Part shown: positions 1 to 5,192 of the stretch, in pieces
Layout: each line of letters opens with the position of its first letter
How positions within the stretch are numbered: position 1 is the first letter of the stretch
From: Methylomarinum sp.
GTDB lineage: Bacteria; Pseudomonadota; Gammaproteobacteria; Methylococcales; Methylomonadaceae
Reading direction: 5' to 3'
DNA length: 5,952 bases
Assembly (NCBI GenBank): GCA_013139755.1
Contig: WTAG01000427.1
Location: 1-5,952 of the forward strand
The notes under the pieces: model-generated
Told to the model about the DNA's origin: nothing
What the model saw: only the letters and a program-made list of their open reading frames with translations
Databases searched by the model: none
Translations under genes and position numbers: made by a program

Positions 1-279
1 GGTGCAGATGATATTGTCACTCATGATGATGGCTCTGTTGATGTCATGACTTCTCCTGAAGACTATTTGTCAGTGAAAGAAGCCATGGTTGCAACAGGTT
101 TTGAACCAGAAAATTCAGAGGTGACAATGGATGCCGAAAATAAAACAGAATTAGATGCGAAGGGCGCTGAAAAGATGCTGCGTTTAATTGATGTTTTAGA
201 AGATTTAGATGATGTGCAGGAAGTGTATTCTAATGCAGATATTTCAGAGCAGGTGATGGCGCAAGTTGCTGAGATGTAA
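1..279 (+). CDS. yebC: YebC/TACO1 family protein, C-terminal part
   Basis: The reading frame is open from base 1 and gives 92 codons ending in TAA. The 5' part of the gene lies outside the window; E. coli YebC is about 246 residues, so roughly the last third or more is present. The residues match the family's C-terminal domain: GADDIVTHDDGSVDV near the left edge, then the acidic stretch MLRLIDVLEDLDDVQEVYSN close to the end, which is nearly the same as in E. coli YebC. The family has been described as transcriptional regulators (for example PmpR in Pseudomonas) and more recently as translation factors that relieve ribosome stalling, related to mitochondrial TACO1. It lies directly upstream of ruvC, a common gammaproteobacterial arrangement. 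A 128-base gap follows, so ruvC may or may not be on the same transcript. Identification is secure; the exact molecular role is known only for relatives. Confidence 0.95.
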   Translation, partial: GADDIVTHDDGSVDVMTSPEDYLSVKEAMVATGFEPENSEVTMDAENKTELDAKGAEKMLRLIDVLEDLDDVQEVYSNADISEQVMAQVAEM

Positions 280-343
280 TGTTATTCATTCTTTGCGGCA
301 ATATTGTTTGTTCGCGTTAACGGCATAGTGTGGAAATAAATAT

Positions 344-374
344 GTAGGATGGGCAAAACGATAGTGTGCCCATC
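344..374 (+). repeat. Single REP-like palindrome with GTAG head
   Basis: The tetranucleotide GTAG (344-347) is followed at once by a perfect 8-bp inverted repeat, GATGGGCA (348-355) and TGCCCATC (367-374), around an 11-base loop. TGTA at 343-346 and TACA at 377-380 can extend the pairing across a small bulge. A GTAG head directly 5' of a short stem-loop is the hallmark of REP sequences mobilised by RAYT (TnpA-REP) proteins. From memory, very similar GTAGGRTGGGCA palindromes occur many times in various proteobacterial genomes; this could not be checked here. There is no T-run after the stem, so it is not a standard terminator. It lies in the yebC-ruvC gap, about 25 bases upstream of the ruvC Shine-Dalgarno sequence. 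Confidence 0.6.
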
Positions 375-397
375 ATTACAAATGAATGAGTGATAAA

Positions 398-410
398 AAG
401 GATCTAAGTG
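398..410 (+). promoter_or_regulatory. Ribosome binding site fixing the GTG start of ruvC
   Basis: AAGGA at 398-402 lies five bases before the GTG at 408-410. This supports a GTG start, which gives the family's normal N-terminus [10 protein letters not shown]. The catalytic aspartate is eight residues in, so the protein could not start later. Confidence 0.75.
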
Positions 411-911
411 GCAAGAATTTTAGGAATAGACCCGGGCTCAAGAATAACGGGTTATGGCGTCATTGAAGAAACTAGCCGTGGTAGTAATAAATATATTGCT
501 AGCGGCAGTATTCGTATTAAAGCAGATTCATTTCCTGAGCGCTTAAAACAGATTTTTGATGGTATTACAGAGGTTGTTGCGCTTTATCATCCCGATGAAA
601 TGGCAATAGAACAGGTATTTATGCATAAAAATGCTGATTCTGCACTAAAGCTAGGTCAGGCCAGAGGTGCTGCTATTTGTGCCTCTATGCATGCTGATCT
701 CCCTGTTTCAGAATATGCCGCAAGACAAGTTAAACAGGCATTGGTTGGAAAGGGTGGGGCTGATAAATCACAAGTTCAACACATGGTGAAAATATTACTC
801 AGTCTTCAAGGTGAGTTACAGGAAGATGCGGGTGATGCGCTGGGGATTGCTTTATGCCACTCGCATTATCAACAAACGGAACAGCGAATGAAACAACAGG
901 GTAATTTATGA
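408..911 (+). CDS. ruvC: Crossover junction endodeoxyribonuclease RuvC
   Basis: The product (167 aa; E. coli RuvC is 173) is the dimeric, Mg-dependent nuclease that makes paired nicks across Holliday junctions during recombinational repair in the cytoplasm, working with RuvAB. The fold is RNase H-like. The four acidic catalytic residues are all visible: D8 in [10 protein letters not shown]68 in [10 protein letters not shown], and D140 and D143 in [10 protein letters not shown]. The block [13 protein letters not shown] (residues 75-87) and [10 protein letters not shown] (101-110) match E. coli almost residue for residue, as does KSQVQHMVK (120-128). The start is GTG, supported by AAGGA five bases upstream. 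The C-terminal tail after residue 155 is short and polar, and variable in the family. The stop codon overlaps the ruvA start as ATGA at 908-911, which suggests coupled translation. All key residues are present, so it should be active. Confidence 0.98.
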   Translation: MARILGIDPGSRITGYGVIEETSRGSNKYIASGSIRIKADSFPERLKQIFDGITEVVALYHPDEMAIEQVFMHKNADSALKLGQARGAAICASMHADLPVSEYAARQVKQALVGKGGADKSQVQHMVKILLSLQGELQEDAGDALGIALCHSHYQQTEQRMKQQGNL

Positions 912-1510
912 TTGGGTTTATACGCGGTAAATTGGTGTCTAAAACACCGCCTCAATTAGTGGTTGATGTACAAGGGGTGGGTTATGAGGTGGAAGCACCG
1001 ATGACTACCTTTTATGATCTGCCTTTATTGGGTGAAGAATTACAGTTATTTACTCATTTAGTGGTTAGGGAAGATGCCCATATTCTATTTGCATTTTCAA
1101 CAGAATCTGATCGCATGATGTTCAGAACCTTGATTAAAGTCAATGGTGTTGGGCCTAAACTGGCATTAACCATATTATCAGGACAAAGTGCAGCAGAGTT
1201 TCATCGCTGTATTCATGATAATGATGTCAGTGCATTAGTGCGTTTACCCGGGATAGGTAAAAAAACAGCGGAACGTTTAATTATAGAAATGCGCGATAGG
1301 TTGCCCGATGTGGCAAGTGCTACCAGTGCTGTGGAGGGGGTAACAATAAGTGCCTCGATTGCTAACCCTAAGCAAGAGGCAATTAGTGCTTTATGTGCTT
1401 TGGGTTATAAGCCGCAAGACGCCAGTAAAATGGTGCAAAACATTCCTCAAGAAGATAAAAGCTGTGAAGATATTATCAAGCTCGCATTACAAGGAGCAGC
1501 GGCTAGATGA
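908..1510 (+). CDS. ruvA: Holliday junction branch migration protein RuvA
   Basis: RuvA (200 aa; E. coli 203) forms tetramers that hold the four-way junction open and load the RuvB motor. Domain I (about residues 1-62) is the OB-fold starting [10 protein letters not shown]. The acidic pin residues E55 and D56, which separate DNA strands at the crossover in E. coli, are at the same positions (VVREDAH). Domain II has two helix-hairpin-helix motifs: [15 protein letters not shown] (76-90) and [15 protein letters not shown] (111-125). A linker rich in Ala, Ser and Val (about 133-152) leads to domain III (about 154-200, [20 protein letters not shown]), which contacts RuvB. The ATG overlaps the ruvC stop and the TGA overlaps the ruvB start, both as ATGA. 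Nothing is missing or unusual. Confidence 0.98.
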   Translation: MIGFIRGKLVSKTPPQLVVDVQGVGYEVEAPMTTFYDLPLLGEELQLFTHLVVREDAHILFAFSTESDRMMFRTLIKVNGVGPKLALTILSGQSAAEFHRCIHDNDVSALVRLPGIGKKTAERLIIEMRDRLPDVASATSAVEGVTISASIANPKQEAISALCALGYKPQDASKMVQNIPQEDKSCEDIIKLALQGAAAR

Positions 1511-2541
1511 TAGAAAGTGATCGCTTAATATCATCAATTGGCTCTACGGATGAAGAGCGACAAGACAGGGCTATTCGGCCTAAGCGCTTAGTGGATTATG
1601 TCGGGCAGAAGGAACTGTGCTTGCAAATGGAAATTTTTATTCAAGCGGCGACCGCAAGGAGTGAGGCTTTAGATCATGTGTTGATTTTTGGCCCGCCCGG
1701 ATTAGGGAAAACCACCTTATCTAATATTATCGCTACCGAGATGGGCGTTAATATTCGTCAAACCTCTGGGCCTGTTTTAGATAAAGCAGGTGATCTTGCC
1801 GCTTTATTAACTAATCTTGAAGCGCACGATGTGTTGTTTATTGATGAAATTCATCGATTAAGTCCTGCGGTAGAAGAAATTTTATATCCGGCAATGGAAG
1901 ATTACCAAATTGATATTATGATTGGTGAAGGACCTGCGGCACGGTCTATTAAATTAGATTTACCGCCTTTTACTTTAGTGGGAGCGACAACCCGTGCAGG
2001 GTTATTAACATCGCCATTAAGAGATCGTTTTGGCATTGTGCAGCGACTGGAATTTTATTCGATAGACGATCTAGCACTGATTGTGACACGTTCAGCTCAG
2101 GTGTTGGGTATTCATATGGAGCCATCAGGTGCTACTGAAATAGCCAGACGCTCTCGTGGTACGCCACGTATAGCCAATCGTTTATTGCGGCGGGTACGTG
2201 ATTTTGCCGAGGTTAAAGGTGATGGTGTTATTACCAATGATATTGCCTCACAAGCGTTAGCCATGTTAAAGATTGATGATAATGGTTTTGATTCTTTAGA
2301 TAGAAAGCTATTGTTATCGATGATTGAAAAGTTTGATGGTGGTCCAGTCGGTTTAGATACCATTGCCGCAGTCATTAGTGAAGAGCGCGGCACAGTTGAA
2401 GATGTATTAGAGCCTTATTTGCTACAGCAAGGGTTTCTTATGCGTACACCAAGAGGGCGTATGGTTACATCGAAAGCTTATCTTCATTTTGGGTTAAAAG
2501 CGCCAGAGAAAGAACCAATTGATGAGGATGCTTTTCAGTAA
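1507..2541 (+). CDS. ruvB: Holliday junction branch migration ATPase RuvB
   Basis: RuvB (344 aa; E. coli 336) is the hexameric AAA+ motor that pumps DNA through the RuvA-bound junction. Visible motifs are Walker A GPPGLGKT (62-69), Walker B VLFIDEIH (109-116), sensor 1 LVGATTRAG (157-165), the arginine-finger segment SPLRDRFG (169-176, finger R174), and sensor 2 [17 protein letters not shown] (218-234). The C-terminal winged-helix domain (about 258-330) includes [22 protein letters not shown] and ends with [13 protein letters not shown]. The ATG overlaps the ruvA stop as ATGA. AAGGAG at 1491-1496, ten bases upstream and inside ruvA, is a good Shine-Dalgarno sequence, so RuvB can also be initiated on its own. 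It is the last gene of the ruvCAB group: a 101-base gap filled by a palindromic repeat follows. Confidence 0.98.
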   Translation: MIESDRLISSIGSTDEERQDRAIRPKRLVDYVGQKELCLQMEIFIQAATARSEALDHVLIFGPPGLGKTTLSNIIATEMGVNIRQTSGPVLDKAGDLAALLTNLEAHDVLFIDEIHRLSPAVEEILYPAMEDYQIDIMIGEGPAARSIKLDLPPFTLVGATTRAGLLTSPLRDRFGIVQRLEFYSIDDLALIVTRSAQVLGIHMEPSGATEIARRSRGTPRIANRLLRRVRDFAEVKGDGVITNDIASQALAMLKIDDNGFDSLDRKLLLSMIEKFDGGPVGLDTIAAVISEERGTVEDVLEPYLLQQGFLMRTPRGRMVTSKAYLHFGLKAPEKEPIDEDAFQ

Positions 2542-2547
2542 TAACAG

Positions 2548-2630
2548 TTGTAGCCTTGATGCAATGAAATAGAATCAAGGTTTTTGTCTGAGCATTCCTT
2601 GGTTCTGCTATCGCTGAATCAAGGCTACAA
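2548..2630. repeat. 83-bp composite palindrome (two inverted REP units, BIME-like)
   Basis: The ends form a perfect 13-bp inverted repeat: TTGTAGCCTTGAT (2548-2560) and ATCAAGGCTACAA (2618-2630). Each half is also a hairpin. Left unit: GTAG (2550-2553), then CCTTGAT (2554-2560), 13 bases, ATCAAGG (2574-2580). Right unit, on the opposite strand: CCTTGGTT (2597-2604), 12 bases, AATCAAGG (2617-2624), then CTAC (2625-2628), the complement of GTAG; one position is a G-T wobble. A 16-base spacer (2581-2596) separates the units. AGAATCAAGG (2571-2580) can also pair with CCTTGGTTCT (2597-2606), so the whole element can fold into one long imperfect hairpin. Two GTAG-headed palindromes in inverted orientation is the architecture called a BIME in REP families. 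From memory, GC-richer relatives beginning GTAGCCCGGATG are common in proteobacteria; not verified here. It fills nearly the whole ruvB-ybgC gap. Confidence 0.75.
2554..2585 (+). terminator. Possible intrinsic terminator after ruvB
   Basis: The stem CCTTGAT (2554-2560) with ATCAAGG (2574-2580) is followed directly by TTTTT (2581-2585), 13 to 45 bases after the ruvB stop. The stem is only seven base pairs, is not GC-rich and has a 13-base loop, so termination would be weak. It is formed by the left unit of the composite palindrome, and pairing between the two halves would compete with it. If it works, ybgC-tol would need its own promoter. Confidence 0.35.
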
Positions 2631-2642
2631 AAAAATAACAAT

Positions 2643-3044
2643 ATGACTATTTTTCATTGGCCCGTCAGGGTTTATTACGAAGATACCGATGCCGGTGGCG
2701 TGGTATTTTATGCTAACTACTTGAAGTTTTTTGAGCGTGCCAGAACAGAAATGTTGCGTGATATGGGCTTTGAGCAAGATCAGTTGCGTGCTGAACAAAA
2801 TCTGCTTTTCGTGGTCAGATCAGTTCAAATTGATTATCTTAAACCCGCATTATTTAATGAGTCTATTAAAGTGAGTGCAGAAGTGACTCTAGCAAAAAAA
2901 GTTAGTCTTAACTTTAATCAAGTGATTACCCGAGGGGATGATGTTTTGTGCAAAGGTGATGTACGTATTGCCTGTTTAGACGCTGAAACCATGAAGCCTA
3001 AAACCATTCCAGATTCTTTACTACAGCAGTTAAAACATGACTAA
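2643..3044 (+). CDS. ybgC: Tol-Pal-associated acyl-CoA thioesterase YbgC
   Basis: YbgC (133 aa, usual length) is a hotdog-fold thioesterase of the 4-hydroxybenzoyl-CoA thioesterase type that hydrolyses acyl-CoA esters in the cytoplasm. It is normally the first gene of the tol cluster, and in E. coli it has been linked to phospholipid and acyl-carrier-protein metabolism. The signature RVYYEDTDAGGVVFYANYLK is at residues 9-28, followed by FFERARTEMLRDMGF; D16 corresponds to the catalytic Asp18 of E. coli YbgC. Where E. coli has a histidine (VVYHASY) this protein has tyrosine Y23. The ATG at 2643 is the only plausible start: there is no ATG, GTG or TTG in frame back to the stop at 2589-2591. No Shine-Dalgarno sequence lies at a useful distance; the start is preceded by an A-rich stretch (2629-2642) next to the palindromic repeat. 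The 3' end overlaps tolQ by eight bases. Confidence 0.96.
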   Translation: MTIFHWPVRVYYEDTDAGGVVFYANYLKFFERARTEMLRDMGFEQDQLRAEQNLLFVVRSVQIDYLKPALFNESIKVSAEVTLAKKVSLNFNQVITRGDDVLCKGDVRIACLDAETMKPKTIPDSLLQQLKHD

Positions 3045-3714
3045 CGACTTATCTATTTTTCATCTTATTGCAAATGCCAGCTTTGTTGTGCAATTTGTCA
3101 TGTTCATTTTATTAGCGGCTTCCGTTTTATCATGGACTTTTATTTTCTCTAAGCGTAAAGAACTTAAGCAAGCAAAAGCCATTGCTGATGAGTTTGAGGA
3201 TGCCTTCTGGTCAGGACTTGAATTATCTGAGTTGTATAAAAAAATAGCAAATAATGAGGTGGAGCCAGAAGGGATAGAAAAGATATTTATAGCAGGCTAT
3301 AAAGAATTTTCTCGAATGAATCAAAAAGATAATGTTACTCCTGCGGTGCAAGTAGAGAGCGCGCAAAGAGTCATGCGAATCGAGCTGACTAGAGAATTAG
3401 ATCGACTCGATGAATCATTACCTTTCTTGGCGACGGTGGGTTCAACCAGCCCCTATGTCGGCTTGTTTGGCACGGTTTGGGGGATTATGAATTCTTTTCG
3501 TGCTTTAGGGGATATGAAACAGGCAACTTTGGCGCAAGTTGCACCAGGTATTGCAGAAGCATTAATTGCCACAGCCATTGGTCTTTTTGCAGCGATTCCA
3601 GCGGTGATTGCTTACAATCGCTTTTCAACAAGCCTAGATAGACTGGCTGGGCGTTATGAGTTGTTTGTTGATGAGTTTATCGTTTTGTTGCAAAGGCAGG
3701 CGCACAGTAAATGA
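3037..3714 (+). CDS. tolQ: Tol-Pal motor protein TolQ
   Basis: TolQ (225 aa; E. coli 230) is an inner-membrane protein of the MotA/TolQ/ExbB family. With TolR it makes a proton channel whose energy drives TolA. Three hydrophobic segments are visible: about 15-37 (SFVVQFVMFILLAASVLSW), about 129-152 (PFLATVGSTSPYVGLFGTVW) and about 169-193 (IAEALIATAIGLFAAIPAVI). Between TM1 and TM2 lies a large charged cytoplasmic loop. Conserved polar pore residues are T146 in LFGTVWGI and T179 in ALIATAIGL, matching T145 and T178 of E. coli. The ATG lies inside the end of ybgC (overlap 3037-3044) and no strong Shine-Dalgarno sequence precedes it, so translation is probably coupled to ybgC. The stop overlaps the tolR ATG as ATGA (3711-3714). 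ExbB is the alternative, but the ybgC-tolR-tolA-tolB setting decides for TolQ. Confidence 0.97.
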   Translation: MTNDLSIFHLIANASFVVQFVMFILLAASVLSWTFIFSKRKELKQAKAIADEFEDAFWSGLELSELYKKIANNEVEPEGIEKIFIAGYKEFSRMNQKDNVTPAVQVESAQRVMRIELTRELDRLDESLPFLATVGSTSPYVGLFGTVWGIMNSFRALGDMKQATLAQVAPGIAEALIATAIGLFAAIPAVIAYNRFSTSLDRLAGRYELFVDEFIVLLQRQAHSK

Positions 3715-4136
3715 GTCGTCGAACTAAGCGTAGAAAGCCTATGGCAGAAATCAATGTCGTGCCATACATTGATGTCACCTTGGTTTTGCTGATTATTTTT
3801 ATGATTACGGCACCCTTGGTTCAAACGGGGGTTGATGTGGATTTACCACAAGCGGATACCGCGCCGGTAGATCAAGAAAACGAGCCGCCTGTTATTGTTT
3901 CTGTTGATCAGCAAGGGCAGTACTTTATAGATATTGGTGAGCAGGAAGATGAGCCTGTTTCTGCTGAGGTATTGCTTTATAGAGTTGCAGCAGTTTTACG
4001 AAATAAGCCCAAAACCCAAGTTTATATTCGAGGTGATCAAACAGTTGCCTATGGAAAAGTAGTGACTGTGATGGCTGCTTTAAAAAATGCTGGAGTCCCA
4101 AGTGTGGGCTTAATGACCCGTTCGTTTGAGCAATAA
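3711..4136 (+). CDS. tolR: Tol-Pal motor protein TolR
   Basis: TolR (141 aa, usual length) belongs to the ExbD/TolR family. It has a short, very basic cytoplasmic start (MSRRTKRRKP), one membrane helix (about 18-38, INVVPYIDVTLVLLIIFMIT region) and a periplasmic domain (about 45-141). The single acidic residue in the helix, D21, corresponds to E. coli D23, which is essential for using the proton gradient. The periplasmic part has the family pattern: PPVIVSVDQQGQYFIDIG, then VYIRGDQTVAYGKVVTVMAALKNAGV and a final hydrophobic strand. It is thought to plug or open the TolQ channel and contact peptidoglycan. It starts in a 4-base overlap with tolQ, with AGG at 3698-3700 as a modest Shine-Dalgarno sequence, and its stop directly abuts tolA. 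Confidence 0.97.
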   Translation: MSRRTKRRKPMAEINVVPYIDVTLVLLIIFMITAPLVQTGVDVDLPQADTAPVDQENEPPVIVSVDQQGQYFIDIGEQEDEPVSAEVLLYRVAAVLRNKPKTQVYIRGDQTVAYGKVVTVMAALKNAGVPSVGLMTRSFEQ

Positions 4137-4139
4137 GTG

Positions 4140-5039
4140 ATGACTATATATCAAAAATTTGGTTTTTCTTTTGCTCTGGCTTTAACGTTGCATTTGGCAC
4201 TATTAGGGATGTTTGGGATTAATTTGGGCGGCGAACCTGAATTGATTAAACAAAAACCATTGCCAGAGATAATTAAAGCCTCAATATTGGATGATGAAAA
4301 AATACAGCAAGAAGCTAACCGATTAAAGGATAAAGAAAAAAATAAGCGTGATACACAGATAAAACAACAGCAGGATTTAGTTAATAAGCGAAAAAAAGAA
4401 CAAAAACTTTTAAGTGACACCAAGAAAAAAAGGCAGCAAGAAGAGAAAAAAGCCAAAGAATTAGCGAAAAAACGTAAGGATCTAGCGATAAAAGAAAAGA
4501 AAAAGCTTAAGGCAATAAAAAAACAAAAAGCTTTGGAGGCGGCTCGCTTAGCCAAAATAAAAAAACAAAAAGCAGTAGAAAAAAAGCGCTTAGATGACCT
4601 GCGTAAAGCAGAGGATAAAAAACGTGAATTAGCACGTCAGGCAGAGCAGAAGAAACAGCAAGCCTTGTTGGAAAAACAAAAGCGCGACGCAGCAGAAAAA
4701 GCAGCTCAGAGAAAAAGACAAGCTGACGCGGCTAAAGCTCAGCAAGCTAAGGATAGGCAAGCAACCATATCTGCAACAGCCGCTATTCAGCAGAAGGTGA
4801 ATAGTCGTTGGATTAGGCCGCTTTCAGCCATAAAAGGGCTGAACTGTACCATACGAGTTAAATTGTTACCTAGTGGTGATGTGATGGATGCTAAGGTGGT
4901 TAGAAGTAGTGGGGATGGTGTGTTTGACCGTTCATCTGAAAATGCCGTGCGTAAAGCCTCGCCTTTACCTGTGCCGAAAAATAGAGCCTTATTTACAAAA
5001 CAATTTAGATCATTCACCTTTAATTTTAATCCTGAATGA
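4140..5039 (+). CDS. tolA: Cell envelope integrity protein TolA
   Basis: TolA (299 aa from the ATG) links the inner-membrane TolQR motor to TolB and Pal at the outer membrane. Three domains are clear. Domain I is one membrane helix near the N-terminus (about 7-29, FGFSFALALTLHLALLGMF), keeping the conserved histidine (H18) that contacts TolQR. Domain II (about 43-210) is a long helical rod of Lys, Gln, Ala, Glu and Arg. Domain III (about 211-299) is the TolA/TonB-like C-terminal domain, with VNSRWIRPLS, LNCTIRVKLLPSGDVMDAKV and FDRSSENAV. It binds TolB and Pal, and in other species phage coat proteins and colicins. A GTG at 4137-4139, directly after the tolR stop, is an equally possible start and would add one residue; I prefer ATG. 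The serine four residues before the histidine in E. coli is alanine here (A14), and domain III has one cysteine (C236) where E. coli has a disulfide pair. Confidence 0.96.
   Translation: MTIYQKFGFSFALALTLHLALLGMFGINLGGEPELIKQKPLPEIIKASILDDEKIQQEANRLKDKEKNKRDTQIKQQQDLVNKRKKEQKLLSDTKKKRQQEEKKAKELAKKRKDLAIKEKKKLKAIKKQKALEAARLAKIKKQKAVEKKRLDDLRKAEDKKRELARQAEQKKQQALLEKQKRDAAEKAAQRKRQADAAKAQQAKDRQATISATAAIQQKVNSRWIRPLSAIKGLNCTIRVKLLPSGDVMDAKVVRSSGDGVFDRSSENAVRKASPLPVPKNRALFTKQFRSFTFNFNPE
4515..4598 (+). repeat. 14-codon tandem repeat inside tolA rod domain
   Basis: Two adjacent 42-base units (4515-4556 and 4557-4598) encode IKKQKALEAARLAK and IKKQKAVEKKRLDD. An 18-base stretch, AATAAAAAAACAAAAAGC, is identical at 4514-4531 and 4556-4573, exactly 42 bases apart. 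This suggests that the helical rod grew by an in-frame duplication that has since diverged. The codons here are nearly all AAA for lysine, giving several runs of seven A. Confidence 0.6.
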
Positions 5040-5071
5040 TTTCCTGATGTTTAATAAATTAAGGAATGAGC

Positions 5072-5146
5072 ATGAAATACTTCGATAACTTGGACGTGAG
5101 GTTTAAGCCTCGCCTGATTTGTATAGGGTTATGGCTTAAGGAATAA
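5072..5146 (+). CDS. Candidate 24-residue small ORF between tolA and tolB
   Basis: An ATG at 5072-5074 opens a 24-codon frame ending in TAA at 5144-5146. AAGGAA at 5061-5066, five bases before the ATG, is a better Shine-Dalgarno sequence than those of ybgC, tolQ or tolB. The predicted peptide starts MKYFDNLDVRFKPR and ends LICIGLWLKE: a charged first half and a hydrophobic second half too short for a sure membrane helix. I do not recognise it. Its end has the spacing P-x5-G-x-WL seen in SymE-like proteins, but twelve residues cannot carry that claim. Its codons also contain the hairpin arms at 5096-5152, so it may be a leader peptide, a remnant or chance. It sits 32 bases after the tolA stop and 46 bases before tolB. 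Confidence 0.3.
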   Translation: MKYFDNLDVRFKPRLICIGLWLKE

Positions 5147-5152
5147 TTAAGC
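5096..5152 (+). promoter_or_regulatory. Overlapping, mutually exclusive hairpins upstream of tolB
   Basis: Three short stems share arms. Hairpin A: GTGAGG (5096-5101) with CCTCGC (5108-5113), loop TTTAAG, one G-U pair. Hairpin B: TTAAGCC (5103-5109) with GGCTTAA (5133-5139). Hairpin C: GCTTAA (5134-5139) with TTAAGC (5147-5152), loop GGAATAA. A excludes B, and B excludes C, while A and C can coexist. No T-run follows C, so it is not a classic attenuator. The arms lie within or just after the small ORF at 5072-5146, so translating ribosomes could affect which stem forms. The stems are short and partly AT-rich, so chance is possible. No convincing promoter was seen in 5040-5192. Confidence 0.3.
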
Positions 5153-5192
5153 TTGTAACGAAATCTGTTTTCACTAATGAACATTAAATAGT

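Noticed and set aside
348..374. Stem after yebC as an intrinsic terminator
   Set aside because: The stem is followed by ATTACAAATG, with no T-run on either strand.
2112..2393. Open frame of 93 codons on the - strand inside ruvB
   Set aside because: It lies wholly within a conserved ruvB coding region, has no recognisable domain, and is explained by the codon use of the sense gene.
2584..2612. Possible promoter for ybgC inside the composite palindrome (TTGTCT and TATCGC-like boxes)
   Set aside because: The -10 match is poor and the bases are accounted for by the palindrome; not enough to call a promoter.
4151..4555. Open frame of 134 codons on the - strand inside tolA, rich in Phe, Ser and Leu
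   Set aside because: It is the complement of the lysine-rich tolA rod: AAA/AAG codons read as TTT/CTT, giving false hydrophobicity.
4580..4586. dnaX-type slippery heptamer A AAA AAG in frame in tolA
   Set aside because: The -1 frame hits a stop three codons later, no clear downstream stem or upstream Shine-Dalgarno-like stimulator was seen, and such heptamers are expected by chance in lysine-rich coding sequence.
4787..5088. Further open frames over the tolA 3' end (- strand 4787-5017, + strand 4888-5088)
   Set aside because: Both overlap the conserved TolA domain III in other frames and encode nothing recognisable.
5153..5180. Possible tolB promoter (TTGTAA with TAATGA)
   Set aside because: The -10 box agrees with the consensus at too few positions; a tolB promoter is plausible from E. 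coli but not visible here.
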